Positions 41,346 to 51,788 are shown, numbered from the stretch's first letter. The stretch: DNA of 64,000 nt from Gordonia mangrovi (GCF_024734075.1 NZ_CP102850.1:124001-188000); one strand, 5' to 3'. Numbers and translations are program-made. Notes: generated by a model not told the origin, from the letters alone.

Positions 41346-42836
41346 TCAGCCCGGGTCGGCGGGTCTGTCCGCGGAGACCGCGGCGACATGTGCCGGCGAC
41401 GGTGTGGTGATGGTCGCCGGACCGCCGCCGTCGGCGAACCGCGCCAGACGCGGCGGCAACGTCATGCCGCCGGGGAACCGGTGCCAACCCTTGCGGTCGT
41501 AGAGCTTGGTCCCACCGAGTCCCAGCGCGATCCCGACGAGCAGGCCGATCAGGCACTGGATCACCGATCGCCCCAGACCGGCGTCGAGGTCGGCGTCGAA
41601 GTACAGGATCGCCCGACACCCCAGGTACACCAGGTGCATGGGCTCGATGGCGGCGATCCACGCAAAGATCCGCGGACTCGCCTCCAGTGGCACGGTGCCG
41701 CCCGACGACGGCAGGCCGAGGATGACGAAGAAGATCAGGTTGAGGATCAGGCCCGGGTTGCCGAACACGGCCATCATCGAACTCGCCGAGACACCCACGG
41801 CGGTGATCACCAGCACCGAGAACATCCAGAGGGAGAACGCATTCGGCAGCGACGTGCCGACGGCGGCGCACACCGCGATGTAGAGCCCCGACTGCACCAG
41901 CGCGACGAACACCATGATCGTCCACTTGGTCGCCAGGGTCCCCCAACGTGAGATCGCCAGCCGTTGGCGGAGCTGATAGAACGGCCCGTACTCGATCGGC
42001 GTCTGTCCTAGGATGCCGTCGACCACGACACTGACCATCATGGCGCCGGTGAATCCGGCAAGGATCAGCAGCAGCGTGTAGTAAAAGGCCGAGAGCCCGT
42101 TGCCCGAGCCGTCCGGCAACGGTGTCGGTTCGATCACCCGCACGTCGACGGGGTTGGCGAGCGCCAGTTGCGCGGCTCCGGAGAAGGGCACGTCGGCGGC
42201 CACCAGGGTTTGCCGCACCGTCGCCACCAGCCGCTCCCCGACCTGGGCATTGACCTGTTCGGACATCTCGTCGGCGAACGTCGTGGTGACCGCCGATGCG
42301 AACGTGCCGGAACCGCGGTTGATGAACACGTCGATGGCCATCGGCGCAGGTTTGGCCTGCAGAACCGCCGAGCGCCCCAACGCCACGGCGCGGTTGGTGA
42401 AGTTGGGCCCGATCACCACGACGCCGTAGGTCTTGCCGGAGTTGAGTTCGCCCAGCGCGGTGACACGGTCCGTGCGCTCGACGGCGATTCCACTCGCGGC
42501 CGCGGCCGAGACCACGCCGTCGGCGACCTCGGCGCCGAAGTTCTGCGTGGTGGTGGTGCCGTCGGGGTTGTCGACTTCTCCGCCACGGTCTTCGTTGACC
42601 AGCGCGATCGGGAAGTCATGCAGATTCTTCTGCGGATCGGCGACTGCGCCCATGTACACCGCAGCCATCAGCGACATGATCACGACGACCAGGATGAGCG
42701 GCGCCAGCCAGAACCGTGGCGAGCGGAGAACCTCGGCGATGGTGCTGCCGGCCTCGGCCTCGGGGACCGACGCTTCGGACACCACCTCGTCGCCCGACGA
42801 CTTCTCGGTGTCGTCGGTGCTCTCGTGACGCCCCAT
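41346..42836 (-). CDS. DUF3533/YhgE-Pip-like membrane protein
   Basis: Membrane protein of 496 residues. The cytosolic N-terminus is acidic (about 40 residues). The first membrane span is at 45-65 and a large extracytoplasmic domain (about 66-245) follows. Five more spans fill 248-445, and a cytosolic tail closes the protein. This one-plus-five layout is that of the YhgE/Pip and DUF3533 (SNG1-like) families, related to ABC-2 export membrane subunits. The role is unknown; relatives are linked to export of lipids or cationic compounds. ATG lies 3 nt after the era stop. In M. tuberculosis I recall an amidohydrolase gene at this position, so this looks like a lineage-specific insertion. Confidence 0.85.
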   Translation of the reverse strand: MGRHESTDDTEKSSGDEVVSEASVPEAEAGSTIAEVLRSPRFWLAPLILVVVIMSLMAAVYMGAVADPQKNLHDFPIALVNEDRGGEVDNPDGTTTTQNFGAEVADGVVSAAAASGIAVERTDRVTALGELNSGKTYGVVVIGPNFTNRAVALGRSAVLQAKPAPMAIDVFINRGSGTFASAVTTTFADEMSEQVNAQVGERLVATVRQTLVAADVPFSGAAQLALANPVDVRVIEPTPLPDGSGNGLSAFYYTLLLILAGFTGAMMVSVVVDGILGQTPIEYGPFYQLRQRLAISRWGTLATKWTIMVFVALVQSGLYIAVCAAVGTSLPNAFSLWMFSVLVITAVGVSASSMMAVFGNPGLILNLIFFVILGLPSSGGTVPLEASPRIFAWIAAIEPMHLVYLGCRAILYFDADLDAGLGRSVIQCLIGLLVGIALGLGGTKLYDRKGWHRFPGGMTLPPRLARFADGGGPATITTPSPAHVAAVSADRPADPG

Positions 42837-42839
42837 CGG

Positions 42840-43772
42840 CTAGAAACCCATCCGGCCGAGCTGTTTGGGGTCACGTTGCCAGTCCTTGGCGACCTTCACA
42901 TGCAGGTCGAGGAAGACCTTGGTGCCGAGCAGTTTCTCGATCTGCGCCCGGGCCACCGTGCCGACCTCTTTGAGCCGTGAACCGCGGTGGCCGATGATGA
43001 TGCCCTTCTGGCTGTCGCGTTCCACGTAGAGAATGGCGTGGACGTCGACCATCGACGGGCCGTCGGCGGACTCGCCGTTCTCGTCGTCCCTGTCGCTCTC
43101 GCGCGGGATGATTTCCTCGATGACGACGGCCAGCGAATGCGGCAGCTCGTCACGCACCCCCTCGAGCGCCGCCTCGCGGATGAACTCCGCCATCAGCACT
43201 TCCTCGGGCTCGTCGGTGAGCTCGCCGTCGGGATAGAACGCCGGTCCGGGCTCCATCAGACTCACCAGGACGTCGGTCAGCACGTCGAGTTGCTTGCCGG
43301 AGCGGGCCGAGACCGGTACCACCTCGCTGTCGGGTCCGAGCAGTTCGGACAGCGCGACGAGTTGTGCCGCGATCTTGTCCGGGGTGACCCGGTCGATCTT
43401 GGTGACCACGCCGAGCACCGTGGTGCGCGGCGCCATCTGGCGCACCTGGGACAGAATCCACCGATCGCCCGGGCCGATGGCCTCGTCGGCGGGTACGCAC
43501 ACGCCGATGACATCAACTTCGGAGTAGGTGTCGCGAACCAGATCGTTGAGCCGCTGGCCGAGTAGCGTCCGCGGGCGGTGCAGCCCCGGGGTGTCCACCA
43601 GGATCAGCTGCGCGTCATCGCGGTTCACGATGCCGCGGATGGTGTGCCGGGTGGTCTGCGGCCGGTTGGAGGTGATCGCGATCTTCTCGCCGACCAACGC
43701 ATTGGTCAGCGTCGACTTCCCGGTGTTGGGCCGGCCGACGAAACACACGAAACCCGACCGGAACTCGGCCAT
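42840..43772 (-). CDS. era: GTPase Era
   Basis: Ras-like GTPase with KH domain that binds 16S rRNA and checks 30S assembly (310 residues). G1 GRPNTGKST, G3 DTPGL, and G4 TKID are present in order, with G2 in the TTRHTIRG loop. The C-terminal KH domain includes the GXXG-type loop IIGHRGSRLKEVG. A short acidic insertion (DRDDENGESADG) sits just before the KH domain. ATG overlaps the preceding gene's stop by one base (TGATG). Part of the hrcA-to-recO housekeeping block. Confidence 0.97.
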   Translation of the reverse strand: MAEFRSGFVCFVGRPNTGKSTLTNALVGEKIAITSNRPQTTRHTIRGIVNRDDAQLILVDTPGLHRPRTLLGQRLNDLVRDTYSEVDVIGVCVPADEAIGPGDRWILSQVRQMAPRTTVLGVVTKIDRVTPDKIAAQLVALSELLGPDSEVVPVSARSGKQLDVLTDVLVSLMEPGPAFYPDGELTDEPEEVLMAEFIREAALEGVRDELPHSLAVVIEEIIPRESDRDDENGESADGPSMVDVHAILYVERDSQKGIIIGHRGSRLKEVGTVARAQIEKLLGTKVFLDLHVKVAKDWQRDPKQLGRMGF

Positions 43773-44128
43773 CAGACCGAACCCACCCGTTCGACAGGTG
43801 CACCCTTCAGGTCGGTCAGCACCGCATATGCATCGGCGCTGACCTCGGTCAGCGTGATCATTCCGGGATCATCGGCCGCGCCGTTGACCACCACCGCCGC
43901 CTCGAATGCGCGCGCGCCCGACGACAATGCGGTCGCGATCGCGACCTGCAACCCGGACAACCGGAGTGACGGCATCTCCACCGGTGCGCCGGCGTAGGTG
44001 CGGCCGTCCCCGTCGCGGACCGCGGCGGCGGTGCTCGTCTCGGCGCGGGCAAGTGCCCCTCGGGCGAGGACGACGAGTTTGTGGTCCTCGTCGGAGAGTT
44101 CGGTGTTCTCACCCGGGGCTGTGGTCAC
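43772..44128 (-). CDS. Cytidine-deaminase-like protein lacking zinc site
   Basis: A 118-residue protein coupled to era. The core [47 protein letters not shown] follows the strand-helix pattern of cytidine deaminases (where G-N-V-E-N-A-S is followed by C-A-E-R-T-A), but the zinc ligands are absent: Ser-Gly-Leu-Gln replaces the C-A-E motif, and there is no PCxxC. It may therefore be a non-catalytic homologue, perhaps a nucleoside-binding or regulatory partner. A gene of this size lies between era and the CBS-protein gene in mycobacteria too. GTG start with GAGG upstream; overlaps the previous gene by 20 bp and era by one. Confidence 0.8.
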   Translation of the reverse strand: MTTAPGENTELSDEDHKLVVLARGALARAETSTAAAVRDGDGRTYAGAPVEMPSLRLSGLQVAIATALSSGARAFEAAVVVNGAADDPGMITLTEVSADAYAVLTDLKGAPVERVGSV

Positions 44129-45560
44129 GTTCAGTCCTCGCTGCCGATGGTGTGCTTCGTACGGTCGCCGTGCGATCGCTGCGACGACCTCGGCTGGACA
44201 TGGAGTATTCCGCACCCCTGTCCCGCTCGGCCACACCATCACCGGGAATGTCGCTGTCATGGTGGTCACCGCGCCCGGGCCGGGTGTCGTCGGTCTCGGG
44301 CTCTTCGATGCGGGTGACCAGCACGGTGATGATGCGCTGGCGTCCCCGACGGTTCGGTCCGCCCTCGGCGACCAGCAACAGTCCGTGGGACTCCACCCGC
44401 GCCCCCGGCAGCGGGACACGACCGAGTTCGAGGCCGAGCAGACCGCCGACGGTCTCCACCTCGTCATCGTCGATGTCGACGTCGAACAACTCACCGAGAT
44501 CCTCCACCGGCAGTCGCGCCGACACCCGGATCGAACCGTCGTCGAGTTCCTCGACGGGCGCGACCTCGTCGGTGTCGTATTCGTCGGTGATCTCACCGAC
44601 GATCTCCTCGAGAACGTCCTCGATGGTGACCAATCCCGCGATACCGCCGTACTCGTCGACGAGCAGCGCCATGTGATTGCGGGTGCGTTGCATGTCGGCG
44701 AGCACCTTGTCCAGAGGCTTGGAGTCGGGCATGAACTCCGCATCCCGCATCACCTCATGCACCTGTGCAGATGCCGACACTCCGCCGGCGACCAGATCCT
44801 TCAGATACACCACGCCGACGATGTCGTCGGGATTCTCACCGATCACCGGGATACGCGAGTGACCGGACCGCACCGCCAGATTCATCGCCTGGGTGGCCAT
44901 CTTGTCCTGCTCGATCCAGATCATCTCCGGGCGCGGCACCATCACCTCGCGGGCGTTGGTGTCGCCGAGATCGAACACCGACTGGATCATCCGTCGTTCA
45001 TCGGCCGCGACCACACCGCTGGCCTCGGCGAGATCGACGACCTCACGCAGCTCGACCTCGGTGGCGAACGGCCCGTTGCGGAAACCCTTACCGGGGGTGA
45101 GCGCGTTACCGATCAGGATCAGCAGCCGGGTGAGCGGCTTGAGCAGCAAACCGATGGCCTGCAACGCGATCGCCGAACCCAACGAGATGGTGTAGGCATG
45201 CTGGCGACCGAGGGTACGCGGACCGACGCCGACCGCCACATACAGCACCACCGCCATGCCGAGGATCGCGGCGAACAGACCCCACCCCACCCCGAGCCAG
45301 TCGGTCAGGGCGAGCGCGATGAACGCCACCGACGCCGTCTCGCAGGTGACGCGCAGCAGCACGGCGAGACCGACGTAGGTGCCGCGACTCTCCAACACGG
45401 TCGCCAGTCGGCCGGCACCTGCGCGATGCTCCTTCATCAGGTCCTCGACGCGAGCCTGCGACACCGTCGAGAGCGCGGCATCCATGGCGGCGAAGATGCC
45501 GCCGAGCAGCAGCAGCGCGAGCGCGGCCACGACGAAGATGACGTCGTCAGGCACCGTCAA
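44109..45560 (-). CDS. CNNM/CorC-type membrane protein with CBS pair
   Basis: Membrane protein of 483 residues from the hemolysin C/CNNM family, linked to Mg2+/Co2+ homeostasis. Domains in order: DUF21 transmembrane part (about residues 1-190; spans near 7-26, 62-85, 92-112, 125-150), two CBS domains (about 200-335, [14 protein letters not shown] and [28 protein letters not shown]), and the CorC/HlyC C-terminal domain (345-430). A 50-residue Asp/Arg-rich tail follows. The CBS pair usually binds adenosine nucleotides. ATG overlaps the ybeY stop by four bases. Despite the historic name hemolysin there is no reason to think of a toxin. Confidence 0.92.
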   Translation of the reverse strand: MTVPDDVIFVVAALALLLLGGIFAAMDAALSTVSQARVEDLMKEHRAGAGRLATVLESRGTYVGLAVLLRVTCETASVAFIALALTDWLGVGWGLFAAILGMAVVLYVAVGVGPRTLGRQHAYTISLGSAIALQAIGLLLKPLTRLLILIGNALTPGKGFRNGPFATEVELREVVDLAEASGVVAADERRMIQSVFDLGDTNAREVMVPRPEMIWIEQDKMATQAMNLAVRSGHSRIPVIGENPDDIVGVVYLKDLVAGGVSASAQVHEVMRDAEFMPDSKPLDKVLADMQRTRNHMALLVDEYGGIAGLVTIEDVLEEIVGEITDEYDTDEVAPVEELDDGSIRVSARLPVEDLGELFDVDIDDDEVETVGGLLGLELGRVPLPGARVESHGLLLVAEGGPNRRGRQRIITVLVTRIEEPETDDTRPGRGDHHDSDIPGDGVAERDRGAEYSMSSRGRRSDRTATVRSTPSAARTERDHSPG

Positions 45561-46123
45561 TCGTCCTCGTCGGAGGGGTTGTCACCCGCGGTGAAATCGG
45601 TGAATCCGATATTGGTCAGCAGCCGCGTGTCGCGGTCGGATTGCCGACGGACCTGCGCCTGACGATTCCGCTCGGCATAGAAGTCGTCGAGTATCCGGTT
45701 CTGCAGACCGAACATCTCCTTCTCCTCCTCGGGTTCGGCGTGGTCGTAGCCGAGGAGATGCAGCACACCGTGAATGGTCAGCATCGACAACTCGTGTTCG
45801 AACGAACGCCGAGCAGACTTCGCCTGCTCCGCCGCGAATTCCGGACACAGCACGATGTCACCGAGGATCGCCGGCCCGGGTTCGGCCGCGTCGGGACGGC
45901 CGCCCGGCGCGAGTTCGTCCATCGGGAAGCTCATCACGTCGGTCGGACCGGGCAGATCCATCCACTGCATGTGCATGTCGGCCATCGCATCCAGATCGAC
46001 GCACAGGATGGACAGCTCTGCCGCCGGATGCACATCCATCGCCGCCACCGCGAAACGCGCGGACGAGATGATGAGATCCGCCGGGACCTCAACACCCGAC
46101 TCGTTGGCCAGCTCGATACTCAT
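45557..46123 (-). CDS. ybeY: Endoribonuclease YbeY (rRNA maturation factor)
   Basis: Zinc-dependent RNase for 16S rRNA 3' maturation and ribosome quality control (188 residues). The signature [11 protein letters not shown] supplies the three zinc-binding His. The family's [10 protein letters not shown] and LGDIVLCPE segments are present. A 50-residue C-terminal tail beyond the core is somewhat long. Overlaps phoH (upstream) and the CBS-protein gene (downstream) by four bases each, so phoH-ybeY-CBS protein are translated as a chain, the same order as in mycobacteria. Confidence 0.95.
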   Translation of the reverse strand: MSIELANESGVEVPADLIISSARFAVAAMDVHPAAELSILCVDLDAMADMHMQWMDLPGPTDVMSFPMDELAPGGRPDAAEPGPAILGDIVLCPEFAAEQAKSARRSFEHELSMLTIHGVLHLLGYDHAEPEEEKEMFGLQNRILDDFYAERNRQAQVRRQSDRDTRLLTNIGFTDFTAGDNPSDEDD

Positions 46124-47211
46124 GAGCGACGCCCGTGGTTCGCGGCGCGACGCGACGCGCGGTTGCCGGGCAGCCGGTCGGCGTCACGCAGGCCGCCACC
46201 GGACCGTTGACTCTCCTCGGCGCGGCCGTAGGCGTCCACGATGTCGGCGACGAGACGGTGGCGCACCACGTCCTGACTGGTGAGCGTCGAGAAATGGATG
46301 TCATCGATACCGTCGAGGATGCGAGTGGCGGCCATCAGGCCGCTCTGCGCCCCGCCGGGCAGGTCGACCTGGGTGGTGTCACCGGTGACGACGACCTTCG
46401 AGCCGAATCCGAGGCGGGTGAGGAACATCTTCATCTGCTCGCCGGTGGTGTTCTGCGCCTCGTCGAGGATGATGAAGGCGTCGTTAAGTGTCCGGCCCCG
46501 CATATATGCCAGCGGCGCCACCTCGATGACCCCGGCGGCCATCAGCTTCGGGATCGCCTCGGGATCCATCATGTCGTGCAGCGCGTCGTACAGCGGCCGC
46601 AGGTAGGGATCGATCTTCTCGCTGAGCGTGCCCGGCAGGAAGCCGAGGCGCTCGCCGGCCTCCACGGCCGGGCGGGTCAGGATGATGCGATTGACCGACT
46701 TGGACTGCAGCGCTTGCACCGCTTTGGCCATCGCGAGGTAGGTCTTGCCGGTGCCGGCGGGGCCGAGTCCGAACACGACGGTGTGGTTGTCGATCGCGTC
46801 GACGTAGCGCTTCTGGTTGAGCGTCTTGGGCCGGATGGTCTTGCCGCGACGAGAGAGGATGTCCAGCGACAGCACGTCGGCGGGCGATTCGCTCGCCCCG
46901 TCCGACAACATCGACACGCTGTGCCGCACGAGGTCGGGGGTCAGCGGGGTACCGCGCCCGACCAGATCGACCAGTTCTGCGATGACGCGTTCGGACGCCG
47001 CGACGTCGCCGGCCGGTCCGGTCAGGGTCACCTGGTTGCCGCGCACATGGATGTCGGCGGGCAGGAGTTGTTCCAGCGTGCGGAGATTGACGTCACTCGC
47101 TCCGAGCAGGCCGAACACCACCTCGGAAGAGATTTCCACGTTGGAGGTGACAGATCGGCCCGCGGGTGGTCTGTTCGACGACGTGCTCGCGTCCGGGGTG
47201 TCGTCACTCAC
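46120..47211 (-). CDS. phoH: PhoH-family ATPase
   Basis: PhoH-like P-loop ATPase (363 residues), probably an RNA helicase or RNase partner of YbeY. The N-terminal KH-like part (about residues 25-100, [15 protein letters not shown]) precedes the ATPase core: Walker A GPAGTGKT, Walker [11 protein letters not shown], and a sensor motif [13 protein letters not shown]. The segment [11 protein letters not shown] is characteristic. GTG start (VSDDTPDAS) is preferred because GAGGAG lies 11 nt upstream; a GTG four codons earlier overlaps that site. Named from E. coli phosphate-starvation PhoH, but regulation by phosphate is not implied. Confidence 0.94.
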   Translation of the reverse strand: MSDDTPDASTSSNRPPAGRSVTSNVEISSEVVFGLLGASDVNLRTLEQLLPADIHVRGNQVTLTGPAGDVAASERVIAELVDLVGRGTPLTPDLVRHSVSMLSDGASESPADVLSLDILSRRGKTIRPKTLNQKRYVDAIDNHTVVFGLGPAGTGKTYLAMAKAVQALQSKSVNRIILTRPAVEAGERLGFLPGTLSEKIDPYLRPLYDALHDMMDPEAIPKLMAAGVIEVAPLAYMRGRTLNDAFIILDEAQNTTGEQMKMFLTRLGFGSKVVVTGDTTQVDLPGGAQSGLMAATRILDGIDDIHFSTLTSQDVVRHRLVADIVDAYGRAEESQRSGGGLRDADRLPGNRASRRAANHGRRS

Positions 47212-47348
47212 GTATGAAATCACTCCTCAGGGTCTGTTTTCGGTGCAGCGGTTGCGCCGGGATCATGCCAGTCTAACGCGATTGAACGGGGCATCAGCAG
47301 GCATTATTCCGCTGCCAACCACCGCTGCGGTGCCCGATGGGCGTCGGC

Positions 47349-48140
47349 TCACACACCCAGCAACCGGATCGTCCGGCGGGTGGAGGCGCTGCGCGGATCG
47401 ACGAATGCATCATGTCCCTCGCCGGGCACCACCACGAGTTCGGCCGATTGCCCGGCGGCGGTGACCGTCTGCACATATCGGCGACTCGCCTCGACCGGGA
47501 TCGCGGTGTCGAGTTCGCCGTGCAGGGCCACGACGTGCGCGTCGAACGGTTCCTGACACACCGGGGACGCCTCGCGATAACGATGTGGGATCTCGTCGGC
47601 CGGTCGACCCATCAGACCGCGAATGGAGGGACGGTCGGCGCCCGCTTCGAGGTCCAGGGCCGCCGATTGCGCGATGACCTGCGTGATCGTGGTGCCGGCA
47701 GTGTGGGCGCCAAGTTGGGCCACCGCCCACACGGCGAGCTGTCCACCGGCCGAGTGGCCGACCACGGCCACCGCGTCCCAGTCCACCTGCGCGGCGATCT
47801 CCCCGGGGATGGCGTCGCGGACCGGCCCGTCCAGAGCCCGCAACGCGGCCAACACGTCGCGGCCCGTCCCGGGCCACCCGCCTCCGTCCTCACCGACGCG
47901 GCGGTACTCGATGTTCCAGACCACACAACCCCGTCCGGCGATCAGGCGGGCGATCGCGGTCTCGATGGTGAGTGCGAATTCGGTACTCCAGTAGCCACCG
48001 TGGATCAACACCACCGGCCGCACCACGTCGGTCGGCCCGATGCCGTCTGCGGGAAGATACACGTGACCGAATTGCGATGGAGCCGTGCCGTATTCGACTT
48101 TGGTGCGTTGCACCGCACACCGTTTCACCGAGTCGCCCAC
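47349..48140 (-). CDS. Alpha/beta hydrolase (kynurenine-formamidase-like)
   Basis: Cytosolic alpha/beta-hydrolase of 263 residues. The oxyanion motif HGGYW and the nucleophile elbow GHSAGG (about residue 137) are present; the Asp is probably in HGELDTAIP and the His in GEGHDAFVDP. HGGYW with GHSAGG is the pattern of kynurenine formamidases and hormone-sensitive-lipase-like esterases, so an ester or formamide substrate is likely. No signal peptide. The GTG start overlaps the rsmE stop by 16 bp; a later in-frame GTG (about residue 10) is possible. Co-directional with the heat-shock genes upstream. Confidence 0.87.
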   Translation of the reverse strand: MGDSVKRCAVQRTKVEYGTAPSQFGHVYLPADGIGPTDVVRPVVLIHGGYWSTEFALTIETAIARLIAGRGCVVWNIEYRRVGEDGGGWPGTGRDVLAALRALDGPVRDAIPGEIAAQVDWDAVAVVGHSAGGQLAVWAVAQLGAHTAGTTITQVIAQSAALDLEAGADRPSIRGLMGRPADEIPHRYREASPVCQEPFDAHVVALHGELDTAIPVEASRRYVQTVTAAGQSAELVVVPGEGHDAFVDPRSASTRRTIRLLGV

Positions 48141-48877
48141 CGATCGGTCAGCACACCGATGGCGCCGAGCGCGACGGCCGCGGCCGTCGAGGTGCGCAGC
48201 ACTTCCGGCCCGAGGATCACCGACGTCGCGCCGAGCGCGGTGAGGTCGGCGATCTCGGTGTCGTCGAGTCCGCCTTCGGGTCCCACGACGAGCACGATCT
48301 CGGCGGCCTCGCCGAGCGCGACATCGCGCAATCCGACGGCACCGTGCTCATGCAGGACCGCGACCACGCCGCCGGTGGCGATCGCATCGGCGCAGCGGCT
48401 GCGCACGTCGGTCGTCGACGCCAACGGTGCGATCGACGGAATCCACGGTCGTCGGCTCTGTTTGGCGGCCGCCGTCGCCGCGGCCCGCCACTTCTCCCGC
48501 CCCTTCTCGGCTTTGCCGGTCCACCGGGCCACGCACCGCGCGGCCTGCCACGGCACGATCTCGTCGGCGCCGGCCTCGGTGGCGAGATCGACTGCCAGTT
48601 CGGACCGCTCCGACTTCGGCAGCGCCTGCACCACCGTCACGCGGGGTCGCGGCGGATCGGCATAGGCGTAGGTGTGGGCCCGTGCCACCAACGAGTCCTT
48701 GCCGGTGATCGCCACGATCTCGCACCGGGCGGTGGAACCGCGGCCGTCGCAGGCGATCAGTTCCTCACCGACGGCCAACCGGGTGACGGTGACCGCGTGG
48801 CGACCCTCCGGGCCCGACACCACGACGTCGGTACCGGCCCGCGGTACGTCCGCGACCCAGAACAGTGGTGGACTCAC
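48125..48877 (-). CDS. rsmE: 16S rRNA m3U1498 methyltransferase RsmE
   Basis: SPOUT-class methyltransferase that modifies U1498 of 16S rRNA (250 residues). The N-terminal PUA-like domain (GPEGRHAVTVTRLAVGEELIACDG) is followed by the deep-trefoil-knot domain. SAM-binding loops are visible in VLVVGPEGGLDDTEI and ILGPEVLRTSTA. The basic EKWRAAATAAAKQSRR segment belongs to the RNA-binding face. It lies 37 nt downstream of dnaJ2, as in mycobacteria, so it is likely cotranscribed with hrcA-dnaJ2. Confidence 0.94.
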   Translation of the reverse strand: MSPPLFWVADVPRAGTDVVVSGPEGRHAVTVTRLAVGEELIACDGRGSTARCEIVAITGKDSLVARAHTYAYADPPRPRVTVVQALPKSERSELAVDLATEAGADEIVPWQAARCVARWTGKAEKGREKWRAAATAAAKQSRRPWIPSIAPLASTTDVRSRCADAIATGGVVAVLHEHGAVGLRDVALGEAAEIVLVVGPEGGLDDTEIADLTALGATSVILGPEVLRTSTAAAVALGAIGVLTDRWATR

Positions 48878-48914
48878 GCGTCGCCTTCGTCGATCCGGTG
48901 GCTTCGTCCGCGCG

Positions 48915-50078
48915 TCAGCGCCCGGCGAAGGCGTTGCGCAGTCGCGAGAACAACCCGCCGGCGGCGGCCCCGGTCGCCGAACTGACGATCTCGGGCTGCT
49001 CGTGCGAAGCCTCTCGGAACCGGGTCAGTGCCTCGGTCTGCGCGGAGTCGAGTTTGGTCGGGACGACCACCTCGAGGTGGGCATGCAGGGTGCCGCGCAC
49101 CCCGGTGTTGAGGTGCGGCATGCCCTGCCCGCGCACCTTCACCACGTGGCCGGGCTGGGTGCCGGGTGCGATGGTGACGCGTGCGGTGCCGTCGAGGATC
49201 GTGGCGACATCGATCTCGTTGCCGAGGGCGGCGTCGGCGATCGGGACACGGACGGTGCAGTGCAAATCGTCCTTGTCGCGGACGAAGATCTCGTGCTGTC
49301 GCTCAGTGACCTCCACGTACAGGTCACCGGCCGGGCCGCCGCCCGGGCCGACCTCACCCTGGCCGGACAGGCGCACGCGCATCCCGTTCTCGATGCCGGC
49401 CGGGATCTTCACGGTCATGGTGCGCCGCGACCGGACGCGTCCGTCACCGCCACATTTGCGGCACGGGTCCGGGATGACCTCACCGACGCCATGGCAGGTG
49501 GGGCACTCGCGCACGGTCATGACCTGACCGAGGAAGGAACGCTGGACGGCCTGGATCTCGCCCTGACCCTTACAGGTGTCGCAGCTGATGGGTTTCGAAT
49601 CGTCGTGGGTACCCGATCCCTTGCACAGGTCGCAGAGGATCGCGGTGTCGACGGTGATCTCCTTGTTGACCCCGGCGGCACATTCCTCGAGGTCGAGTTC
49701 CACCGCGACCAACGCAGGCTCACCGGGTTGCACGCGGCTGCGCGGTCCACGGCCCGAGCCGAAGCCGCCGCCGAAACCGCCGCCGCCGCCGGACCCGAAG
49801 AACGCCTCGAAGACGTCGCCGAGGCCGCCGCTGCCGAAGCCACCGGAGAAGCCACCCTGGCCGGGACCGGCCAACGGGTCGCCGCCGGCATCCACGATGC
49901 GCCGCTTCTCGGGATCGGTCAGCACCTCGTAGGCCGTGCTGACCTCTTTGAACTTGTCCTCCTCGCCCGGGTTGACGTCGGGGTGCAGCTCGCGCGCCTT
50001 CTTGCGGTATGCGCGCTTGATCTCCTGGTCGCTGGCGCCTTTGGCCACGCCCAGGATTCCGTAATAGTCACGTGCCAC
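48915..50078 (-). CDS. dnaJ2: Chaperone DnaJ (DnaJ2)
   Basis: Type I Hsp40 co-chaperone of DnaK (387 residues). The J domain (residues 1-70) carries the HPD motif in [10 protein letters not shown] Gly/Phe-rich linker follows (about 75-110). The cysteine-rich zinc domain has all four repeats: [24 protein letters not shown] and CRKCGGDG. The C-terminal substrate-binding domains and an Ala/Gly tail complete the protein. It is paired with hrcA 86 nt upstream rather than with dnaK-grpE, which identifies the second DnaJ of actinobacteria. Confidence 0.95.
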   Translation of the reverse strand: MARDYYGILGVAKGASDQEIKRAYRKKARELHPDVNPGEEDKFKEVSTAYEVLTDPEKRRIVDAGGDPLAGPGQGGFSGGFGSGGLGDVFEAFFGSGGGGGFGGGFGSGRGPRSRVQPGEPALVAVELDLEECAAGVNKEITVDTAILCDLCKGSGTHDDSKPISCDTCKGQGEIQAVQRSFLGQVMTVRECPTCHGVGEVIPDPCRKCGGDGRVRSRRTMTVKIPAGIENGMRVRLSGQGEVGPGGGPAGDLYVEVTERQHEIFVRDKDDLHCTVRVPIADAALGNEIDVATILDGTARVTIAPGTQPGHVVKVRGQGMPHLNTGVRGTLHAHLEVVVPTKLDSAQTEALTRFREASHEQPEIVSSATGAAAGGLFSRLRNAFAGR

Positions 50079-50164
50079 GGTCGTCTCGGTCCTGTCGTCT
50101 CGCTGGTCACACTGGTTCGGGTGGTCCGGTATCGCTCCCGGGCCGCACGAGGCGGCCGCACGGG

Positions 50165-51199
50165 TCAGCGATCGGCCAACACCTCGCCGACATACTTGGC
50201 AACGGCTGCGACAGACGCGATTGTTCCCGGATAGTCCATGCGTGTGGGACCGACCACGCCGACGCCGCCGAACACCGTGCCCGAAGCACCGTACCCTGTC
50301 GACACGACCGAGGTGCCACGCAGGTTCTCCGTCTGCGTCTCCTCCCCGATCTGCACTGTCACCCGTCCCATCCGCTGGCTCGTGGCGAGCAATTTGAGCA
50401 CCACGACCTGCTCTTCGAGAGCGTCGAGCACCGTGTCCATCCCGCCGAGCACCGGCGCGAAGTCGGCGGCCGAACGCGCCAGATTGGATGTGCCGCCCAG
50501 AACGAGACGATCGTCACCGCGTTCCACGAGCGTCTCGACGAGGATCGTGGCCACCGAGATGACCGCGTCCCGGATGTCGACCGGGGCGTCGTTGGCCAGT
50601 TCGGCGACCGCCACCGACGCCTCCTCCAGGCGTTTGCCGTGCAACGCCGCGGAGAACATGTCGCGCAGCCGGATGTAGTCGTCCTCGTCGAGGTCATCGC
50701 CCAGGGCAACCATCCGTTGCTCGACCCGGCCGGTGTCGGTGATCACCACCAGCAGTAGCCGCGACGGCGACAGGGACACCACTTCGAGGTGCCGCACGGT
50801 GGCCGTGGACAGCACGGGATACTGAATCACCGCAACCTGCCGGGTGAGCTGCGCGAGCAGCTTCACCGAGCGTCGCAGGACGTCGTCGAGGTCGACACCG
50901 GAGTCGAGGACCGACAAGATCGCCCGGCGCTCGGCCGCCGACAGCGGTTTCACCTCGCTGATCCGGTCGACGAACATCCGGTAACCCTTGTCGGTGGGCA
51001 CCCGGCCGGAACTCGTGTGCGGTTGGGCGATATAGCCCTCGGCCTCCAGCACCGCCATGTCGTTGCGCACCGTGGCGCTGGACACCCCGAGCTGATGACG
51101 CTCCACCAGTGCCTTGGAACCGATGGGCTCCTGGGTGGAGACGAAATCGGTCACGATCGCACGCAAGATCTCGAACCTGCGATCGTCCGTGGTCGACAT
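50165..51199 (-). CDS. hrcA: Heat-inducible transcription repressor HrcA
   Basis: Repressor of class I heat-shock genes (groE and others) acting at CIRCE operators (344 residues). The N-terminal winged HTH is conserved ([60 protein letters not shown]). The dimerisation and GAF-like domains follow to the ending [25 protein letters not shown] is set by GGGAGGT nine bases upstream. The sequence upstream contains only a weak half-CIRCE (GAGTGC), so autoregulation by a full CIRCE is not evident. First gene of hrcA-dnaJ2-rsmE. Confidence 0.95.
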   Translation of the reverse strand: MSTTDDRRFEILRAIVTDFVSTQEPIGSKALVERHQLGVSSATVRNDMAVLEAEGYIAQPHTSSGRVPTDKGYRMFVDRISEVKPLSAAERRAILSVLDSGVDLDDVLRRSVKLLAQLTRQVAVIQYPVLSTATVRHLEVVSLSPSRLLLVVITDTGRVEQRMVALGDDLDEDDYIRLRDMFSAALHGKRLEEASVAVAELANDAPVDIRDAVISVATILVETLVERGDDRLVLGGTSNLARSAADFAPVLGGMDTVLDALEEQVVVLKLLATSQRMGRVTVQIGEETQTENLRGTSVVSTGYGASGTVFGGVGVVGPTRMDYPGTIASVAAVAKYVGEVLADR

Positions 51200-51331
51200 C
51201 CGACAACACCTCCCGAACGTGCACTCTGCCATACAGTAGGTGACGTCCATCTTACGAACCGTTGCGTGTACAGCGTCGGATGCGCCGTCGTCGTGCCGGG
51301 CCGCCACGCACGCCGGACCAGAAAGTGCTCG

Positions 51332-51781
51332 ATGATCTTCAAGGGGGTACGGGAGGGAAGGCCCTATCCCGACCACGGGATGTCGGCGAGTGGGTGGGCC
51401 AAGATCCCGCCACGGCAGTTCCGGCTCGACGAACTCACCACGGTCACCAAGGTCCTCGCGCTCGATCGTTTGCTGAGCGAGGACTCGACCTTCTACGGCG
51501 ACCTCTTCTCTCATGTCGTGCGATGGCGAGGCGATCTCTATCTCGAGGACGGGCTGCATCGCGCCGTTCGCTCCGCACTGCGCAACCGGCACATCATCCA
51601 CGCACGGATGCTCGACCTCGACGCCATCGACCTCGACACCGACGCGGACTCGGTGGCCAACCGACTCGACACCGAACGCCTACCGCCTCCGGGCCGGGCG
51701 CCGGTGCCCGGTGGCGCCCATCGCAAGGCCACCCGCAGCACCGGCTGGACCCTGCCATCCACGACGCCGCCGCAGTGGTGA
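51332..51781 (+). CDS. VapB-antitoxin-like conserved protein
   Basis: Conserved actinobacterial protein of 149 residues, divergent from hrcA. The N-terminal part ([16 protein letters not shown]...) and the central segment [43 protein letters not shown] resemble proteins annotated as VapB-type antitoxins, but no VapC toxin gene adjoins it, so a toxin-antitoxin role is doubtful. The Leu-rich helices may act as a DNA-binding or dimer module. The C-terminal 40 residues are Pro/Arg-rich and low complexity. A homologue sits at the same place next to hrcA in mycobacteria as I recall. Only a weak ribosome site (AGAAAG). Confidence 0.75.
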   Translation: MIFKGVREGRPYPDHGMSASGWAKIPPRQFRLDELTTVTKVLALDRLLSEDSTFYGDLFSHVVRWRGDLYLEDGLHRAVRSALRNRHIIHARMLDLDAIDLDTDADSVANRLDTERLPPPGRAPVPGGAHRKATRSTGWTLPSTTPPQW

Positions 51782-51788
51782 GCCACCG

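Noticed and set aside
40014..41951. 645-codon open frame on the plus strand
   Set aside because: Antisense to uppS, recO and part of the DUF3533 gene, all recognised; composition is that of a shadow frame.
44109..45560. Hemolysin toxin
   Set aside because: The DUF21-CBS-CorC layout is that of a cation-homeostasis protein; the hemolysin name is historical.
51200..51260. CIRCE operator upstream of hrcA
   Set aside because: Only one half (GAGTGC) is recognisable; the partner half nine bases away matches the TTAGCACTC consensus at about 3 of 9 positions.
51332..51781. VapBC toxin-antitoxin module
   Set aside because: The protein resembles VapB-labelled families, but no PIN-domain toxin gene adjoins it; hrcA and hemW flank it.
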